In this document: positions 1 to 11,010 of the stretch, in pieces
How positions within the stretch are numbered: position 1 is the first letter of the stretch
Layout: the number at the start of each line of letters is the position of its first letter
Assembly (NCBI GenBank): GCA_012656075.1
Contig: JAAKBF010000047.1
Coordinates: 806,001-870,000, forward strand
Origin: Phytophthora hibernalis
Taxonomy: Eukaryota > Oomycota > Peronosporomycetes > Peronosporales > Peronosporaceae
Length of the DNA: 64,000 bases
Direction of reading: 5' to 3'
Notes under the pieces: generated by a model
Seen by the model: the letters and a program-made list of their open reading frames with translations, nothing else
Told to the model about the DNA's origin: nothing
Database searches by the model: none
Position numbers and translations under genes: made by a program

Positions 1-110
1 AAGTTGTCCGAGGTGCCTCGTCGTAAAGTGCAGTGATCTGTTCCTCGGTGATCAGCTCTGGATTCAAAAGACTCTCCGAAGGCGTCGGTTCACCCAGAGG
101 AAACAGCCAG

Positions 111-1339
111 TAACTAAATTTGCCACTTTAGTGCGCGATGCCAGTTGTTTGCATGGTCTCCAATTTTAACCAATCGTCTCTCTTTAATTTCATTTGCTGT
201 ATTTTGATTGGATGTGCTGGTCAAAACCAGTTTAGTGCTTACTTGTTGCTTCCAAAACCGATTTGAGCAGCCTGTATCGTTTTAGAGAGGTATTGAATTT
301 GTGGCTCAGTGCCTCTCAGTGCACGGAAGACCATGGAGGAAGGTGAAGACCGCGCCCCAAAAGCATCACGCTGAGGCGTGGGGGTACATATAGGCCCGAC
401 GATCTGTTTGTCAGCGCTAGATCGCATTAGCAGATGCGAGAGGTATGCGCCGGAAGCCCCTGACAACTGGCTGGTACCGTCGTTTCCTAGGGCGACACCC
501 TATCCTGACCCCACGTATCGCTCAGCAGATCGCCCGTGTTTGGTTATTTACCAGTAAAATCGATTAGTTTTGGGTTATCGATTTTGATGGGCTATTTGAT
601 TTTAGGTGAAGTATCGGCATGCACGGATAATGGCATTCTGCTGGTAGCACTTCCGCCAAATGCAACGCCTTTGGACCAGCCGTTGGACATTGCCGTGTTC
701 AAGCCTTTCAAGACGATGGTGCAGATGGCATTACACGCCAAGCTGCTCTCAAGCTCGAGTTGTACGGTCTCAAAGACTGAAGCCATCGGTATCACTTGCA
801 AAGCATACCCTGTTGCGCTAATAACGCGACCTACCAACGCCGTGAGCGGCTTCCGAACGACGGGACATTACCCCCATCTTTGGTTTGCTATGCAGAGCCG
901 TTTCCACTTCTTCGCAAGTGGCGGAGCACGCGGGGACGTGGGTAAGACGGAGTGGCTCAAGCGAAGCGGGACATCCAAGGTGAGGTCCGAAACGATATCT
1001 TAGTACTGCCCCCGGCGCCGTGTGGGGAGGGTAAGAAGCGTAGAGTCACTGTTGACTTCGTCGGCCAACTTGTTACGAAGGAAATGCTTCTCCAAGGCGA
1101 CATTTAGATAGGTAACCAAACCGTGCACGAAACTGGTCACCCCAATTTAAAGACTCCTTTTGAAGTCCTACTGCATCACACCCAATTGTCACTTGTGGAT
1201 CTTAAAATATGGGTTTGAACTAGCGGCATATGCTCTTTAATTGTAGAGTTTCAAATTAACGATCTAAGCAAAATTAAATCTGCGGCGTCCATTTTACGAA
1301 CAGACCCAAAACCACGCACTAAAGTGGCAAGTTACGTTA
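111..1339. mobile_element. pogo/Tigger-like DNA transposon remnant
   Basis: The two ends are inverted repeats. A perfect 16-bp core (TTGCCACTTTAGTGCG at 120-135, its complement at 1315-1330) extends imperfectly outward to TAAC at 111 and GTTA at 1336-1339. A TA dinucleotide at each end fits TA-target insertion of the Tc1/mariner/pogo superfamily. The interior (536-1003) holds only the C-terminal part of a DDE_1 transposase. Bases 136-535 show no recognisable coding sequence, so the element looks internally deleted. Confidence 0.7.
536..1003 (+). pseudogene. C-terminal fragment of pogo-type DDE_1 transposase
   Basis: The frame contains LPPNATPLDQPLDIAVFKPFK, shaped like the conserved third-catalytic-Asp block of pogo/Tigger/jerky transposases (LPPxxTxxxQPLDxxVFxxxK). 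About 50 residues later, TNAVSGFRTTGHYP matches the downstream 'GFRxxGIYP' block of the same family. The first two catalytic regions and the CENP-B-type DNA-binding domain are absent. There is no ATG at the start of the open frame. It lies inside the TIR pair at 120-135/1315-1330, so it is the decayed transposase of that element. Confidence 0.65.
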
Positions 1340-1404
1340 GCGAGGCTTGGAAAAGTGGTGGAAAACAAATTAATGTCGAGCTCAGCCACGCTCACGCGAC
1401 CGAT

Positions 1405-3319
1405 TTATCGAGCGAGCCACGGGGAAACTTCGGCAGGGGTTCGACAGCGGCGGTCACGATAGCCTGGAATCCAGTCATCACGCACTATGGTAGTGGGAGG
1501 CAGCAGATCCCACCGCGCGGGAATGAGAAGCCGGTTCCGGCGCGATCGCGATATACTAGTAACACTGGCATCGCTAGTGGACGAATCATGGTCACCAATT
1601 TGGCTGTTGCCATCGTCACTGCCTGCTCCGGAGCTGTCATCTTCACCACTCCCGTCAGATTGATCTTGGTTACGGGATAACCTCTCGGAAGAGTCGGACG
1701 GGACGTCAATCGGGTGATCAGATGACCCGCCGCCAGATGCACCCGCCGAAGAAGAGCGTCGCCGAGCAGAAGACCGTGAACTTGTCAGAGCAGCCCGAAA
1801 ATGTCGTCGTCACTGCCGGATGTTTCGGAGGAGGAGAAATCTTCCGCGCTAGCATGAGATCGGCTTCCCCACGAAGTCGCCCTTGGCTTGAACCCAAGGA
1901 TGGACTTCTGCATGGCGAGTTGCGGCCGAGCGAATGGGCTCGAGGGCGGCGACGTGGAGGCGGCGAACAGCTTGGAGACCGTGGACTGCGGGGTTGCTTG
2001 GGATTTCCGGCTGGCACCGGCGTTTGACCATCGGGCGTAACTGAAGCGGATGCCGCGATGGAGCCAGGGTGGACCAAGGAGATCAGTCCGACTTCGCAGT
2101 CACGGATGCCATCGCGGTCTTGCATTGCTTGATCACGCTCAGCTTCGAACACCTCGGAGGCGGTCTGAACAGCCGCCAGGTCGCGCTGCAACGTGTCATT
2201 CTCCTTCTGCAGAGCCTGGAGGCGACCCTGCTTCGCCTGCATCGAATTCACGCTACGATCAAGTCTCGCAATAGATGCACGAGCCGACGCGATCTGGGAC
2301 TCTATGAAGAAGCGACAAAAGGGGGTTAGTACAGCGTCACAGAGACATGAAAGCGGCGACAGTAACGTACCAGTGGACACGAGATCATCCCGAGCTTGGT
2401 CACGCTCATTACTCACCCGTCTCAGATTGACGTTAGCAGAGCGTAATTGGGTCTCCTCGGCATCCGCCCGATCGTGGTCGCGGTCACGTTCAGCGTGACT
2501 ACGATCTAAATTCGTCTGGGCAGCGGCGATTTGTTACTGATTACGTGCCTGTAAATCGGCGACGCGCTGCTCCAGTCGAGTGACACGTCCACGAAGCCGA
2601 GAGGCAGCATCGTCGAGAGCTTGCTGCGAAGCTTCGTGAGCCCAGATGTCGCCTTCAGCTTGCGCCAGGTCGTGACAATATCGATCGCGGTCGACCGTAA
2701 CCTGATCGGGCTCGGCAACAGCGTGATCACGCTCGTCTTGGAGGGCCGCGATACGACGTGCAAAGACAGGGGAGCGCCCGCAGCTGAAGTCGCGGTCGCC
2801 AGTTGCCTAACCAGGCTACCATTTCGTTCTGCAGGCGCGCAATCCCTCGTCGTGCACCTCTTGAGAAACACGCAGTTGATCCCGGAGTGCCTCGACCTCT
2901 CGCGAGTTGTCGAGGCGCTCCCGCAGTGCACGCTCGTAGTCCGCGGACACTTGCAACGCATCCCGGTAACGACGATGGAGGATCTCATACTGGTGCTGAC
3001 AGTGCAAGACGTAGGGTGACGCAGCTGCGTATGCCTCGTTCAACTCGCTCTCGAGACGGTCGGCACGCGCCTTCTGGTCGGCGTATGCACGCTGCAGAGT
3101 TGCGTGGTCTTCCGCCAAGTCCGACCCAGGGTCAGCGCGATCCAGCAGCTCGTTGAATGTCGCGAGGAAAGCTTGCGCAGCTTCGCGGTGGACGGAAGGA
3201 AGCGCAATCGGGAGAGTGGAGACTACTGGAGTGGGTGAGGGGTCGGCCTCGGGCCTGGTGGTATCGGCGACGGCGGCGCTGGGGAGGCCCAAAGAACTGG
3301 CCTGCTGTGCGGCAACCAT
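1405..3319 (-). pseudogene. Degenerate coiled-coil / acidic Ser-rich protein gene
   Basis: I do not recognise a named family. Reading on the minus strand, a plausible ATG at 3319 opens a Pro/Ala-rich N-terminus followed by a long charged heptad-like region (DQKARADRLESELNEAYAA and later ALQDERDHAVAEPDQVTVDR). A 69-bp GT-AG intron (2302-2370) joins two coiled-coil segments in frame. The tail is rich in Ser/Asp/Gly (DQSDGSGEDDSSGAGSDD) and ends near 1405. The frame is broken: stops near 2816, a TAA at 2534-2536, and frame changes near 1980. The composition resembles Gag-like N-terminal proteins of oomycete retroelements, but no Gag motif is visible. The pogo element at 111-1339 ends about 65 bp past its stop. 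Confidence 0.45.
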
Positions 3320-4460
3320 GGAGGGAGTGAAGACGGCGATTGGGAAGATGACGTCGGAAAGTAGAGTGGCGTGCGCAGGCGGCGGCTGCTGTACGGCCTT
3401 TTCCAGCGCAGGGAGCCATTGACGTGACGCGGTCTGACTCTCGCAGAGCTTCACCAACCGAAGACGACATGAGGACCCAAAGATCACGATTGATGGATCG
3501 CGACCCGTGAGCTGCAGCTGTGTCTGGTTACATCCGGTTGTGTGACATCTGGGCGAGAACTGACCGGTGTACCAACAATGGGGTACACACCGACCTGATT
3601 CGTCTGGCGCAATCATTCCACTACGTGATCAGGTGCAATAATTGGGACACGCGATCTGCCAACTCGCGATCTGCCAACTCGCGATCTGCCAACTCGCGAT
3701 CTGCCAACCTGCGATCTGCGGGGTTGATCTGGAGCAATCATTTCGGTACGGGCGATCACATGGATATTGGGTACAATGGATCTATCAATTCGTTACGGTA
3801 CCGCGATCTTGGTACATAATATCAGGTTCAAGGTACGATGCGCAAACAGGAAGCACGCAAGTGGGATAGGAAGAGAGCGAGATGGGGAGATAACTTTAGG
3901 GCCTTTACTTTGGTATAATAGATTCCGATTTGCCTTGCAAGACGCAAGTGTTTTCTAGACTACCGGGAAAGGAGGTATATTGGCCTACCCGAAGAAGAAC
4001 TCGCCACGTCGACCAAGAACACGACGTACACCTGGATAGCATGGCCAGGGTACGCTCGCACATCAATCTCACTACAAGATCCCGCCAAGAGGAGGCGGCA
4101 AGCAACGGAAAGAGCTACAACAGCACAAGAAAAGGATACACCCCCACGCGATCGGCTTGAACCAAGACTCGATCGCAGCACACCGACGACCGCGTGAAGA
4201 ATACCCGCGTGGCCGTCACCCACCCAGACCCCGGAAGGGGCAACCAAGATCCAACCTCCGCCTTGGTCACCACTGAACATCTTCGCGAATACCGGAAGAG
4301 CGTAACCCGCCCAGCCGTCGAGTACACAAGGTGACTACAAGGTTTCGATCGCGCCAGATCAACGGAGTACCCCTCCGACAGTCGGCAGTCCGGGCGTACC
4401 GTGCACAAGATTCGACCGCGTCAGCAATTTTCGTGAAGCAGCTTCGCCACAGGACCGAAT
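3320..4460. other. Non-coding, GATC-rich repeat-like stretch
   Basis: I see no supportable gene. The sequence is rich in GATC-containing words and repeated GGTAC blocks. Short frames around 3930-4440 are not conserved-looking. It may be decayed LTR or intergenic repeat sequence. It contains the 15-bp tandem array at 3651-3720. Confidence 0.4.
3651..3720. repeat. 15-bp tandem repeat, about 4.7 copies
   Basis: The unit GCGATCTGCCAACTC is repeated at 3651, 3666, 3681 and 3696 (last copy AACCT instead of AACTC), with a partial fifth copy from 3711. Unit length is a multiple of three, which makes all frames through it artificially open. Confidence 0.9.
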
Positions 4461-5442
4461 ATGAAGCCAATGCCGTGGAAGATTGTTTCGACTGGCTGGG
4501 AGTCGCAGACTGGAGAAATGATAGTGAAGGTGATTAAAGAGGTGACGGGCGAGGTGGATGCTGCAGTCGGAAAGGTCGGTTTCGTGGCTGGTGTAATCAC
4601 TGACAATGCCAAGGCGATGCAAGCGGCATGGGCCATCTTGGAGATAGACAGAGGGCTAATTTGCTCCGGCTGTGGGGCACACACCATGAACCTACTACTC
4701 CAAGATATTGGCAACTTGGAACCAGTGAAGGAGGCGATAAGTAAAGCCATGTGTGGCATCCTTTTTCTCTCGCGCTCTCTTCTTTTCGCAAGATTTGAAC
4801 AAGAACGAGGTACAGTCGCCAAGCGTCGGACCAACCAGACGCTTTTGCTTCCTGTCGAGACACGCTGGTACTCTGTGTATCATTGCCTCGTCAGCGTAAT
4901 AAAGAACAGAGATGCGATCGCGGGCGTGTTCGAGGACAGTGAATTCATGGCCCAATATAAACACAGGTCCAAGCGCAAAACGAAAGGAGCTATTGGAAAG
5001 CGAAAGCGGGGCACGGGAACCAAAAAGGCCACAGATTATGAATCTGTCAATCAAATTATCCTGATGACAGTTTCGGGTGACAAGTGATGAAATTGCTCGC
5101 TCCTATCATCAAAAGATCGGGCTATTAGAGACGGACGGCTGCTCTGTTGGAATGGTGTATTGACTTTCGTGGATCTACTGAAGAAACCGGTATATTGCAA
5201 TCCCCTTCTTGGCTGTCACGGCCAGCGTGATTCTCAAGCTTATCGATGAACGTTGGAAGTTTCTTCACACCGGTGCGATGGGGATAGCGTTTTTGCTCGA
5301 TCCAACAAAAGATCCAGACGACTTCGTGGATAACGACCTAGAACAGTCGTTAACCCTCTCACCAATGTCAGAGGATCCGACAACCAAAAAGCTATACTCG
5401 TCGGAGGAGTGGACATGTTGGGATTGCATTTTTATCAATTGA
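4461..5442 (+). pseudogene. hAT-family transposase remnant
   Basis: The first frame (4461-5087) has GVITDNAKAMQAAWAILE followed by CSGCGAHTMNLLLQDI and PVETRWYSVYHCL. This is the order seen in the RNase-H-like core of hAT transposases (DUF659 region): 'TDNAxxMxxAW', 'CxAHxxNLLxxDI', then 'TRWxS'. After the stop, family-like sequence continues in other frames: LETDGCSVGMVY near 5130 and FLHTGAMGIAFLLDPTKD from 5260. Several frameshifts and the missing N-terminal zinc finger and C-terminal dimerisation region show it is dead. No TIRs were found. Confidence 0.65.
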
Positions 5443-5726
5443 ATTGGGAACCAGAACATAATACATACATACCTTGGCCATAATACATACATACTTCGGT
5501 CAATTTTTTTATTTATGTACACACAATGGACGGAACGGATGGCAACGAGCGTCCTCCTCACCTTGCGCCGGCATGTTGGCCATGTGGGAGGGCAGTTCTT
5601 CGGGCGGCGACCTTGTGGAGGGTGGTGACCGCACGATCTACGCTCGGGTGCTGGACGCGAAGACGGACAAGGCCGGCGGCGAGAAGTTGACGGTGGACAC
5701 GTTGGTGGTGGGCAACCAGGGTCGTC

Positions 5727-5987
5727 ATGTTCACTGTGTTGTTCTTCGTGACCTTCCTCATCTGGATCGTTCCCAAGTATGGCAGCAAGGTGCAGACAAA
5801 CAAAGGCAACCTCTGGCCGCTTCAGAATTTCGTGGAAATCACGCTGGTGACTGTTGTCGCCATGCTGGGAGTCTACGCATTTACGTTTGTCGATGATAAG
5901 AAAACAGGGATCTACCGGATTCGATGGATCCTTGTTGACCCCTGGTGGTGTGCGACCGTACGCCAGTGCCGCCCACATCCTCCGTGA
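5727..5987 (+). CDS. Short putative membrane protein, unrecognised
   Basis: ATG at 5727. The frame encodes two strongly hydrophobic segments (MFTVLFFVTFLIWIV and VEITLVTVVAMLGVYAFTFV) separated by a charged loop. A second open frame just upstream (about 5595-5725, SSGGDLVEGGDRTIYARVLD) could be an earlier exon or a frameshifted N-terminus. The last 25 residues look unrelated and run into ABC-transporter debris, so the gene is probably truncated. I cannot name a family, and it may be a pseudogene. Confidence 0.25.
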   Translation: MFTVLFFVTFLIWIVPKYGSKVQTNKGNLWPLQNFVEITLVTVVAMLGVYAFTFVDDKKTGIYRIRWILVDPWWCATVRQCRPHPP

Positions 5988-6750
5988 CCTCGTTACGGAT
6001 TACCGTGTTGCTGTCGGTCAGGGTCCGAAATGGCTCAGCTCATGCAGAAGGTGTAAGTACATCTGTACCGGTACAACAGCCACAAGCAGTTTTCGACAGC
6101 ACACCCGGACGGTGGGTCCAATGAAATTCTACGGTTGACGTTTTCATCTCCGGACCAAAGAACCATTGTGGGCAACAATCGCATTTGTGCCGTTTCAGGG
6201 GGTGAGAAGAAGCGAGTGACAACCGGTGAAAAGGCTGTCGGACCGCACGCGGTATCGCTCATGGACGAGATCACTACGGGGCTTGATAGCACTGCCGCCT
6301 TTGACGTCGTGAATGCACAGCGGGTTTGGCCAAACTGCAGCGACAATCTGTGGCAATTTCACTACAGAAGCCCGAGCACGAAGTTTTGGCACTCTTCGAC
6401 AATATTCTGCTTCTAGCTGAAGCGCAGATTTGTGGGCCATGTCATCCATGTACGAAGCGATGGTGAAGGAACTGGACCATCTCGATAACGACACGGAAGC
6501 ATACGGCCAGATGCACAGCAATAATGGTGAGAAGGGGCTTTACTTTGACCAAGAGATACTGCTGCGAGTACCTTCCTTCCACCAGAGCTACTTGCAAAGT
6601 ACTGGACGGTGGTGAAGCGCCGGATGCGACTCTTCGCTCGCAACAAGGTTTTCTTCGTGGGACGAGTGCTACTGGACCTGCTTGTTGGTTTGATTATTGG
6701 CTCTGTCCACTACGGCATGGATATAGTAGACTCGCAGGTGACATAAGACG
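5985..6750 (+). pseudogene. PDR-type ABC transporter, N-half fragments (plus strand)
   Basis: Frame 6135-6416 carries RTIVGNNRICAVSGGEKKRV and LMDEITTGLDSTAAFDVVNA. These are the ABC signature (VSGGEKKR) and Walker B/D-loop of a pleiotropic-drug-resistance (ABCG) transporter. Further on, EILLRVPSFHQSYLQST and, in another frame, VVKRRMRLFARNKVFFVGRV match the start of the ABC2 membrane domain. No Walker A is visible, frames change several times, and sequence between these blocks is missing. The continuation appears on the opposite strand from 7440 down to 6830. Confidence 0.7.
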
Positions 6751-6829
6751 AGCTTCTGGAGAGTGACCTGACCGACTTCCAGCCGTTCGGGATTCCTAAC
6801 AATTTGCCACTCAATGAAGACGACGACTC

Positions 6830-7440
6830 AAACGACTCTGTGGCGCTCGTTGCGCTGTTGCCTTCGAACAAAACTTGCATCTTCGGGCCGTACATTGTGC
6901 AACGAGTCGTTTGAGTACTTACCCAACGTTTGGCCTTCGTACAACTTGCAGTAGTCGATGCTGCCGTACTCACAAACGTCCAGCTCACTGCTGCGATACT
7001 GGCTCACCGAATTCCCCCGTGTCGTCCAAGCAAGTAGGCTACTCCAGTAAATCCACCGCAGAGCTGACGGAAGTTGCTCACGAGAGACAGCGAAGCCGGC
7101 GATCAAAATGAAGAACAGCAACGCCAAGGTGGACACTGCCGAGCAATGTGCAGCGTCGAACACGCTGCGGACAGGAAGAAATACTCTCCGACAAAGACGA
7201 GCACCATGAGCAGCATGTACACCACAAGCACTAAAAATACTCAACTGAGGCGACAATCCACCGAGCCAGTACACCATTAAGCTGAAGAGCAACGTTTCGA
7301 CCATCGCAAGCGGTAGTTGACTGGAGCAGGAAGCTAGCTCGTAGTTGAACGAGCGATATAGAAGTTGGCGCCGCGCTGCTTGTAAAATACCTCCCGAGCG
7401 TCAACGAACGGCGCCAGTGTCGCCCACTGACCCAATCCAA
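6830..7440 (-). pseudogene. PDR-type ABC transporter, C-terminal membrane domain (minus strand)
   Basis: Minus-strand frames contain DAREVFYKQRGANFYIARS, then VETLLFSLMVYWLGGLSPQL, then STLALLFFILIAGFAVSREQ and SVSQYRSSELDVCEYGSIDY. These blocks are in the correct order for the last membrane domain of a PDR/ABCG transporter. At least two frame changes occur. It is convergent with the plus-strand fragment ending near 6750, so the remnant is an inversion-scrambled transporter rather than two neighbours. Confidence 0.7.
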
Positions 7441-7445
7441 CGAAA

Positions 7446-7570
7446 AGCTGACGGAAGTTGCTCACGAGAGACAGCGAAGCCGGCGATCAAAATGAAGAAC
7501 AGCAACGCCAAGGTGGACACTCGCCGAGCAATGTGCAGCGTCGAACACGCTGCGGACAGGAAGAAATACT
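7446..7570 (-). repeat. Direct duplication of an ABC-transporter segment
   Basis: Bases 7446-7570 repeat 7062-7185 almost identically in the same orientation. They encode the same STLALLFFILIAGFAVSREQ segment on the minus strand. The second copy differs by an added base (ACTCGCCG versus ACTGCCG) and a short deletion after it. It is a local tandem-type duplication inside the dead transporter. Confidence 0.8.
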
Positions 7571-7615
7571 GACAAAGACTAGCAGCGTGAGATGATGCCG
7601 ATACGTGTTTAAACA

Positions 7616-9050
7616 AAGCAGCTCACCAGAGCTCGCCCGGGCGCTAGTGCACGGCCTTGTCATTACACCCGAAGCAAATCCTGGTTGTTGAAGTTGAAGT
7701 GAATTGGCCAATCAGAATCCAGGACCGGATCCCATCCGTCAATTATATTCCAAACAGCGTGCCGCTGAGCCAATCATTTAACAGGCCACGTACCTCTTCA
7801 TGTACATTGCACTCCTGGTACGTGCCGGTCATGGACGAGTACACGCAGTGCCTGATGAACAGTGGCCAATACGAAACCACCGTTTCACACACAGATAGAT
7901 AAGTCAGTTAAATGTTCTGCATACATGTACTGTAGCACAGTTCCCCATACTTAGCCGGTTATTTTTTCCCGCTCCCGCTCCCGGGAGATAATTCTTCATT
8001 ACTATTGGCTGAAATGCGAGCGCATCCGGCTCGCTGCCCTGCATGCAGCTCCCAAGAATCTACCGCTCCTGATTTTTTACCGTGGTCGGGAGCGCGACAG
8101 GTGGTGCTTGTTGCATTCAAGCAGACCCACGAAGACACAAAAGTGAGGAGTTAGAGCGTATCGAAAGCGCGTTGGACGCGCACAAGAAGCGGGTGCCAGC
8201 TCGCTGTTGTATAGTATCTTTGTTTGACATTTGCACGCAATACATCGGTAGCTGCAGCTCCATCATGGGGCTAAGAATGATCGAGATTCCTGGAGTCTCC
8301 ATCGTCCTTGTGTGGGGAAGAAAACAACTCAAAAGATGTATTAGTTTTGAAAGGTTATCTTATTTTTCGGGGTCAACATTACTCCCCAGTTTGGTTCTTA
8401 TTTTGGGAGATTGCTCACCTGGGATTTCTCCCGGGAAAATAAGAACGGGCCTTTAGAATCACAGAGGATTTACAAAAACTCACAGAGTATCCATGAGTCA
8501 TAGCGTGGCCCATGAGCGACCTGCAAATGATTTCAACTCCATCTCAACTCCAACGTCGTTGCTCACTTGCTTCGATTTGTCACATGTCGTTCAAATAATC
8601 CCCGTTGAGCTCCCGGTAGCTAGCTTTGCTATCCCCCTCCCCAGGAAAAGAAACGTACACTATATTATCCCAAGACGCGTTTGCTTGCTGTTGAACTGGT
8701 ACCCAGAGGTTGCCAGTATTTGCACTTTTTCCGTTTTTACTGCCAGTACTAGGACAGTTGTGCTTAAAACCTACTGCAGCCCTCAGTAATTACTGCTTCA
8801 AGATTTCAAATTACCCAGTGAATTACTGTAATATTCGGGGACCCGGACCTAAGGGACCGGGGATCGCAGTTCGGAGAACAATTCTCAGGTAACCTTAGCC
8901 ACGATCGTGTCAGGATTTGGTGCTACCGTATGATTGTTTTTTCGGTGATGGCAGGAAATGCAAGTGCTTTAAAGTTAGAATAGTTTCACCTGTACGACCT
9001 AGCTTATGGAAAATGAAAGTGGTATTTGCTTGTGCTCACGCAGTTGTTGC
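7616..9050. other. No gene seen; possible decayed inverted-repeat element
   Basis: No ORF here has recognisable content. CTCCCGGGAGATAAT near 7975 and CTCCCGGGAAAATAAG near 8430 are inversely related and could be worn terminal repeats of a short non-autonomous element. The word GCCCGGGCGCTAGTGCACGG at 7637 recurs in altered form at 22030, so dispersed repeats cross this stretch. Confidence 0.3.
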
Positions 9051-10424
9051 CTAGACTTCGATTCTACTAGCAATCTGACCAGAACCGTTTACAGGTGTTG
9101 CATATTCACCCGTGAACTCGTTCTTGTAGATGAAGTGGTGCAACAACGGTAGATCTTCATGATATTGCCATTCCGCGCGGTTTTTCAGCGAATTTTCGTC
9201 AACACGCTGATATACTCCATGACACCGAGTCGCTGCGCCACGAACGCCTTCTTGGCCTAAAAGCTGCTCCGGGGACTGCTGCCTGTTAAGTAGCAGTAAA
9301 CACATGTCACTCACCAAGAAGACAACGTACGCGTACAAGAACCCTCTGCACAAAATACACAAAACATGTTAACCACATTCAGTCGCTGACAGCCTAACGC
9401 TCGCCGTGTACCTGGCATTGAACTTGGCCAGGAAAATTGGCGTCCACGTCTCGGGCTTGGTCAGCTGCGGCGTGTGGTATACGAAGTTGATTTGGAGCAA
9501 CAGGTCTGCGATTCACACAAAAGTCTCATGTCAACCGCAAGACTCGACAAGAAACATCTTCACCTAGATCACTTGCCATCACCCACGAGCATACCGAACT
9601 GCTTCTTGGTCGGCTGGACGATAACCATCACCTGCACCTTGGCCAACATCGGCTCGCAGATCATCAAAGACACTGCTGCCTTCCCTTGAGCGTCTCGAAC
9701 GCGACCACTCGCACGAACGGCACTCCACAGTGCTGGCTTCGAGACCCAGAGCTCCGTCAGCGACCTCGCAACTCGCTCTTTGCCGTTGAGCAGCTCTTGC
9801 AGATCGTATCCTGGGCGTCGACGAAGCACATTGAGTTCTTGGTCGCTCGGCACAAACAGGACCTGGTCCTGCAGCAGGAGCAGCAAGTGCCGCATGCATT
9901 ATGTATAAAAGCGGTCGCCTCCTTGTGGTGGACAATTTTCCCTCCGAGTTTTCCAGCTCAAAAGCAGCTAGCGTCAAGGTGTTGAAGCTGCGGAACACGC
10001 AATGGAAATCGTCAGCATCCAGCTCCAGCAGTGCTGTGTGTAGGCCACGAGGACAAGAGAGCTGGCGAAGGCGCTGGTGGGTGCGCCGTCTTCTTCAGGT
10101 GGATGTCTAGCTGCGCCACAACGTTACTGACAAACTGCCGACTCACATACAATGATCGCGAACGGGAGATGGCCGTGTCAATCTGCAACCGTTGAGCTTC
10201 CGGTTCATTCGGTAACATATCATCGTTATGTCGCCCATTTGCAACTTTGGAGACAACAGTAACGTAAGGGTCATGTTGCAAAACTGTTGCATGATTTCAT
10301 TGGCGCAAACGTTCATGGGCCGCCTAACACAGTTCTTTTCTTCGAACTGCGAACTGTCAGTAGTAGGATTGGGCCAATAATATCCAGTTTTGTAATAAAA
10401 GAAAAATTCCTTGCCTAAATTCAA
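9051..10424 (-). pseudogene. Broken multi-exon gene, unrecognised, possible membrane protein
   Basis: Minus-strand segments read like one protein: VSRQFVSNVVAQLDIHLKK, ADDFHCVFRSFNTLTLAAF, LNVLRRRPGYDLQELLNGKE, QVMVIVQPTKKQFGMLV, NFVYHTPQLTKPETWTPIFL and GFLYAYVVFL. A 66-bp GT-AG intron (9346-9411) joins FNAR to GFLYAYVVFL. Other joins need frame changes that are not clean introns, so the gene is probably inactive or the assembly has indels. I do not recognise the family. It was judged coding because composition and frame order are consistent over 1.3 kb. Confidence 0.3.
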
Positions 10425-10599
10425 ACATCAGCCGCGCGTTATAACCCCACTGTAGCGATATTGCAGCCTTACGTAGCCTGTAAAATCATCGATACTAGCG
10501 AACCTCTAGTCAGGTATGAATTGCCCCGTATCAAGGCTTTTGACCAGGGCTATGTTTATGTGGTGTAGCGGGATCCGTCAAAATCTGGTTAAGACAGGA

Positions 10600-11010
10600 T
10601 CCAACTTCCCAACAGCGCCCGAACACCAACTAACGGAGGGGTACCCCGATCCGAGATTTGTTGAACTTTTCACCTTGTGTACCCGTTGGTGGGCTGGATC
10701 TGCTCTCTTAGCGCTCCGAAGAGATGTAGCGATGTGATTCTTGAACGTCCTGGCGGGACGCGGGGATGGAGCAGCGCGGAAGTCTTCGCTCTGCTGCCGG
10801 TTAAGGATCCAGATCCCAAGCGATAAAGTCGAGATTGGATCTGGCGGCCGGGACTTGATCCGGGGCCGGTTGGTTGCCTTTGGGGTGTGGTTAGTCCCTT
10901 CCTTTGCGATACTTGCCGCTTCCTATAGCGGGGTTCTGGGGTCGAGAGACTGAGGATCTTCGGGCCAAGTAATAACTCCGTCGGATCCGATATCAACATT
11001 TGAAGGTAGA
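10600..11010. repeat. Dispersed repeat, copy 1 (LTR- or Gag-region-like)
   Basis: Shares a co-linear set of words with 13795-14110 in the same orientation: CTTGTGTACCCGTTGGTGGG versus CTTGTGTACCCGTCGGTGGG, then TGCTCTC, TCTTGAA(C/T)G, GGATCCGA/GGATCCAG and CTTCC(T)ATAGCGGG. Both copies keep minus-strand text such as DPAIGS and QPT(N/D)GYTR. The two may be remnants of one retroelement flanking the MULE debris, but no LTR ends were defined. The surrounding 10430-12372 holds no gene I can support. Confidence 0.4.

Noticed and set aside
1324..1680. 118-codon plus-strand frame
   Set aside because: It starts with a non-ATG codon and overlaps the acidic tail of the minus-strand coiled-coil gene. 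Antisense artefact.
3642..3869. Open frames through the 15-bp tandem repeat
   Set aside because: The repeat unit is a multiple of three without stops, so the openness is an artefact.
8330..8456. Hairpin CTTATTTTGGGAGA...TCTCCCGGGAAAATAAG as a terminator or riboswitch
   Set aside because: Eukaryotic context. The same words recur near 7975, so transposon-end similarity is more likely, and even that is weak.
9283..9314. 32-bp GT-AG segment as an intron
   Set aside because: Too short for oomycete introns (60-82 bp elsewhere in this window) and removing it does not restore a convincing frame.
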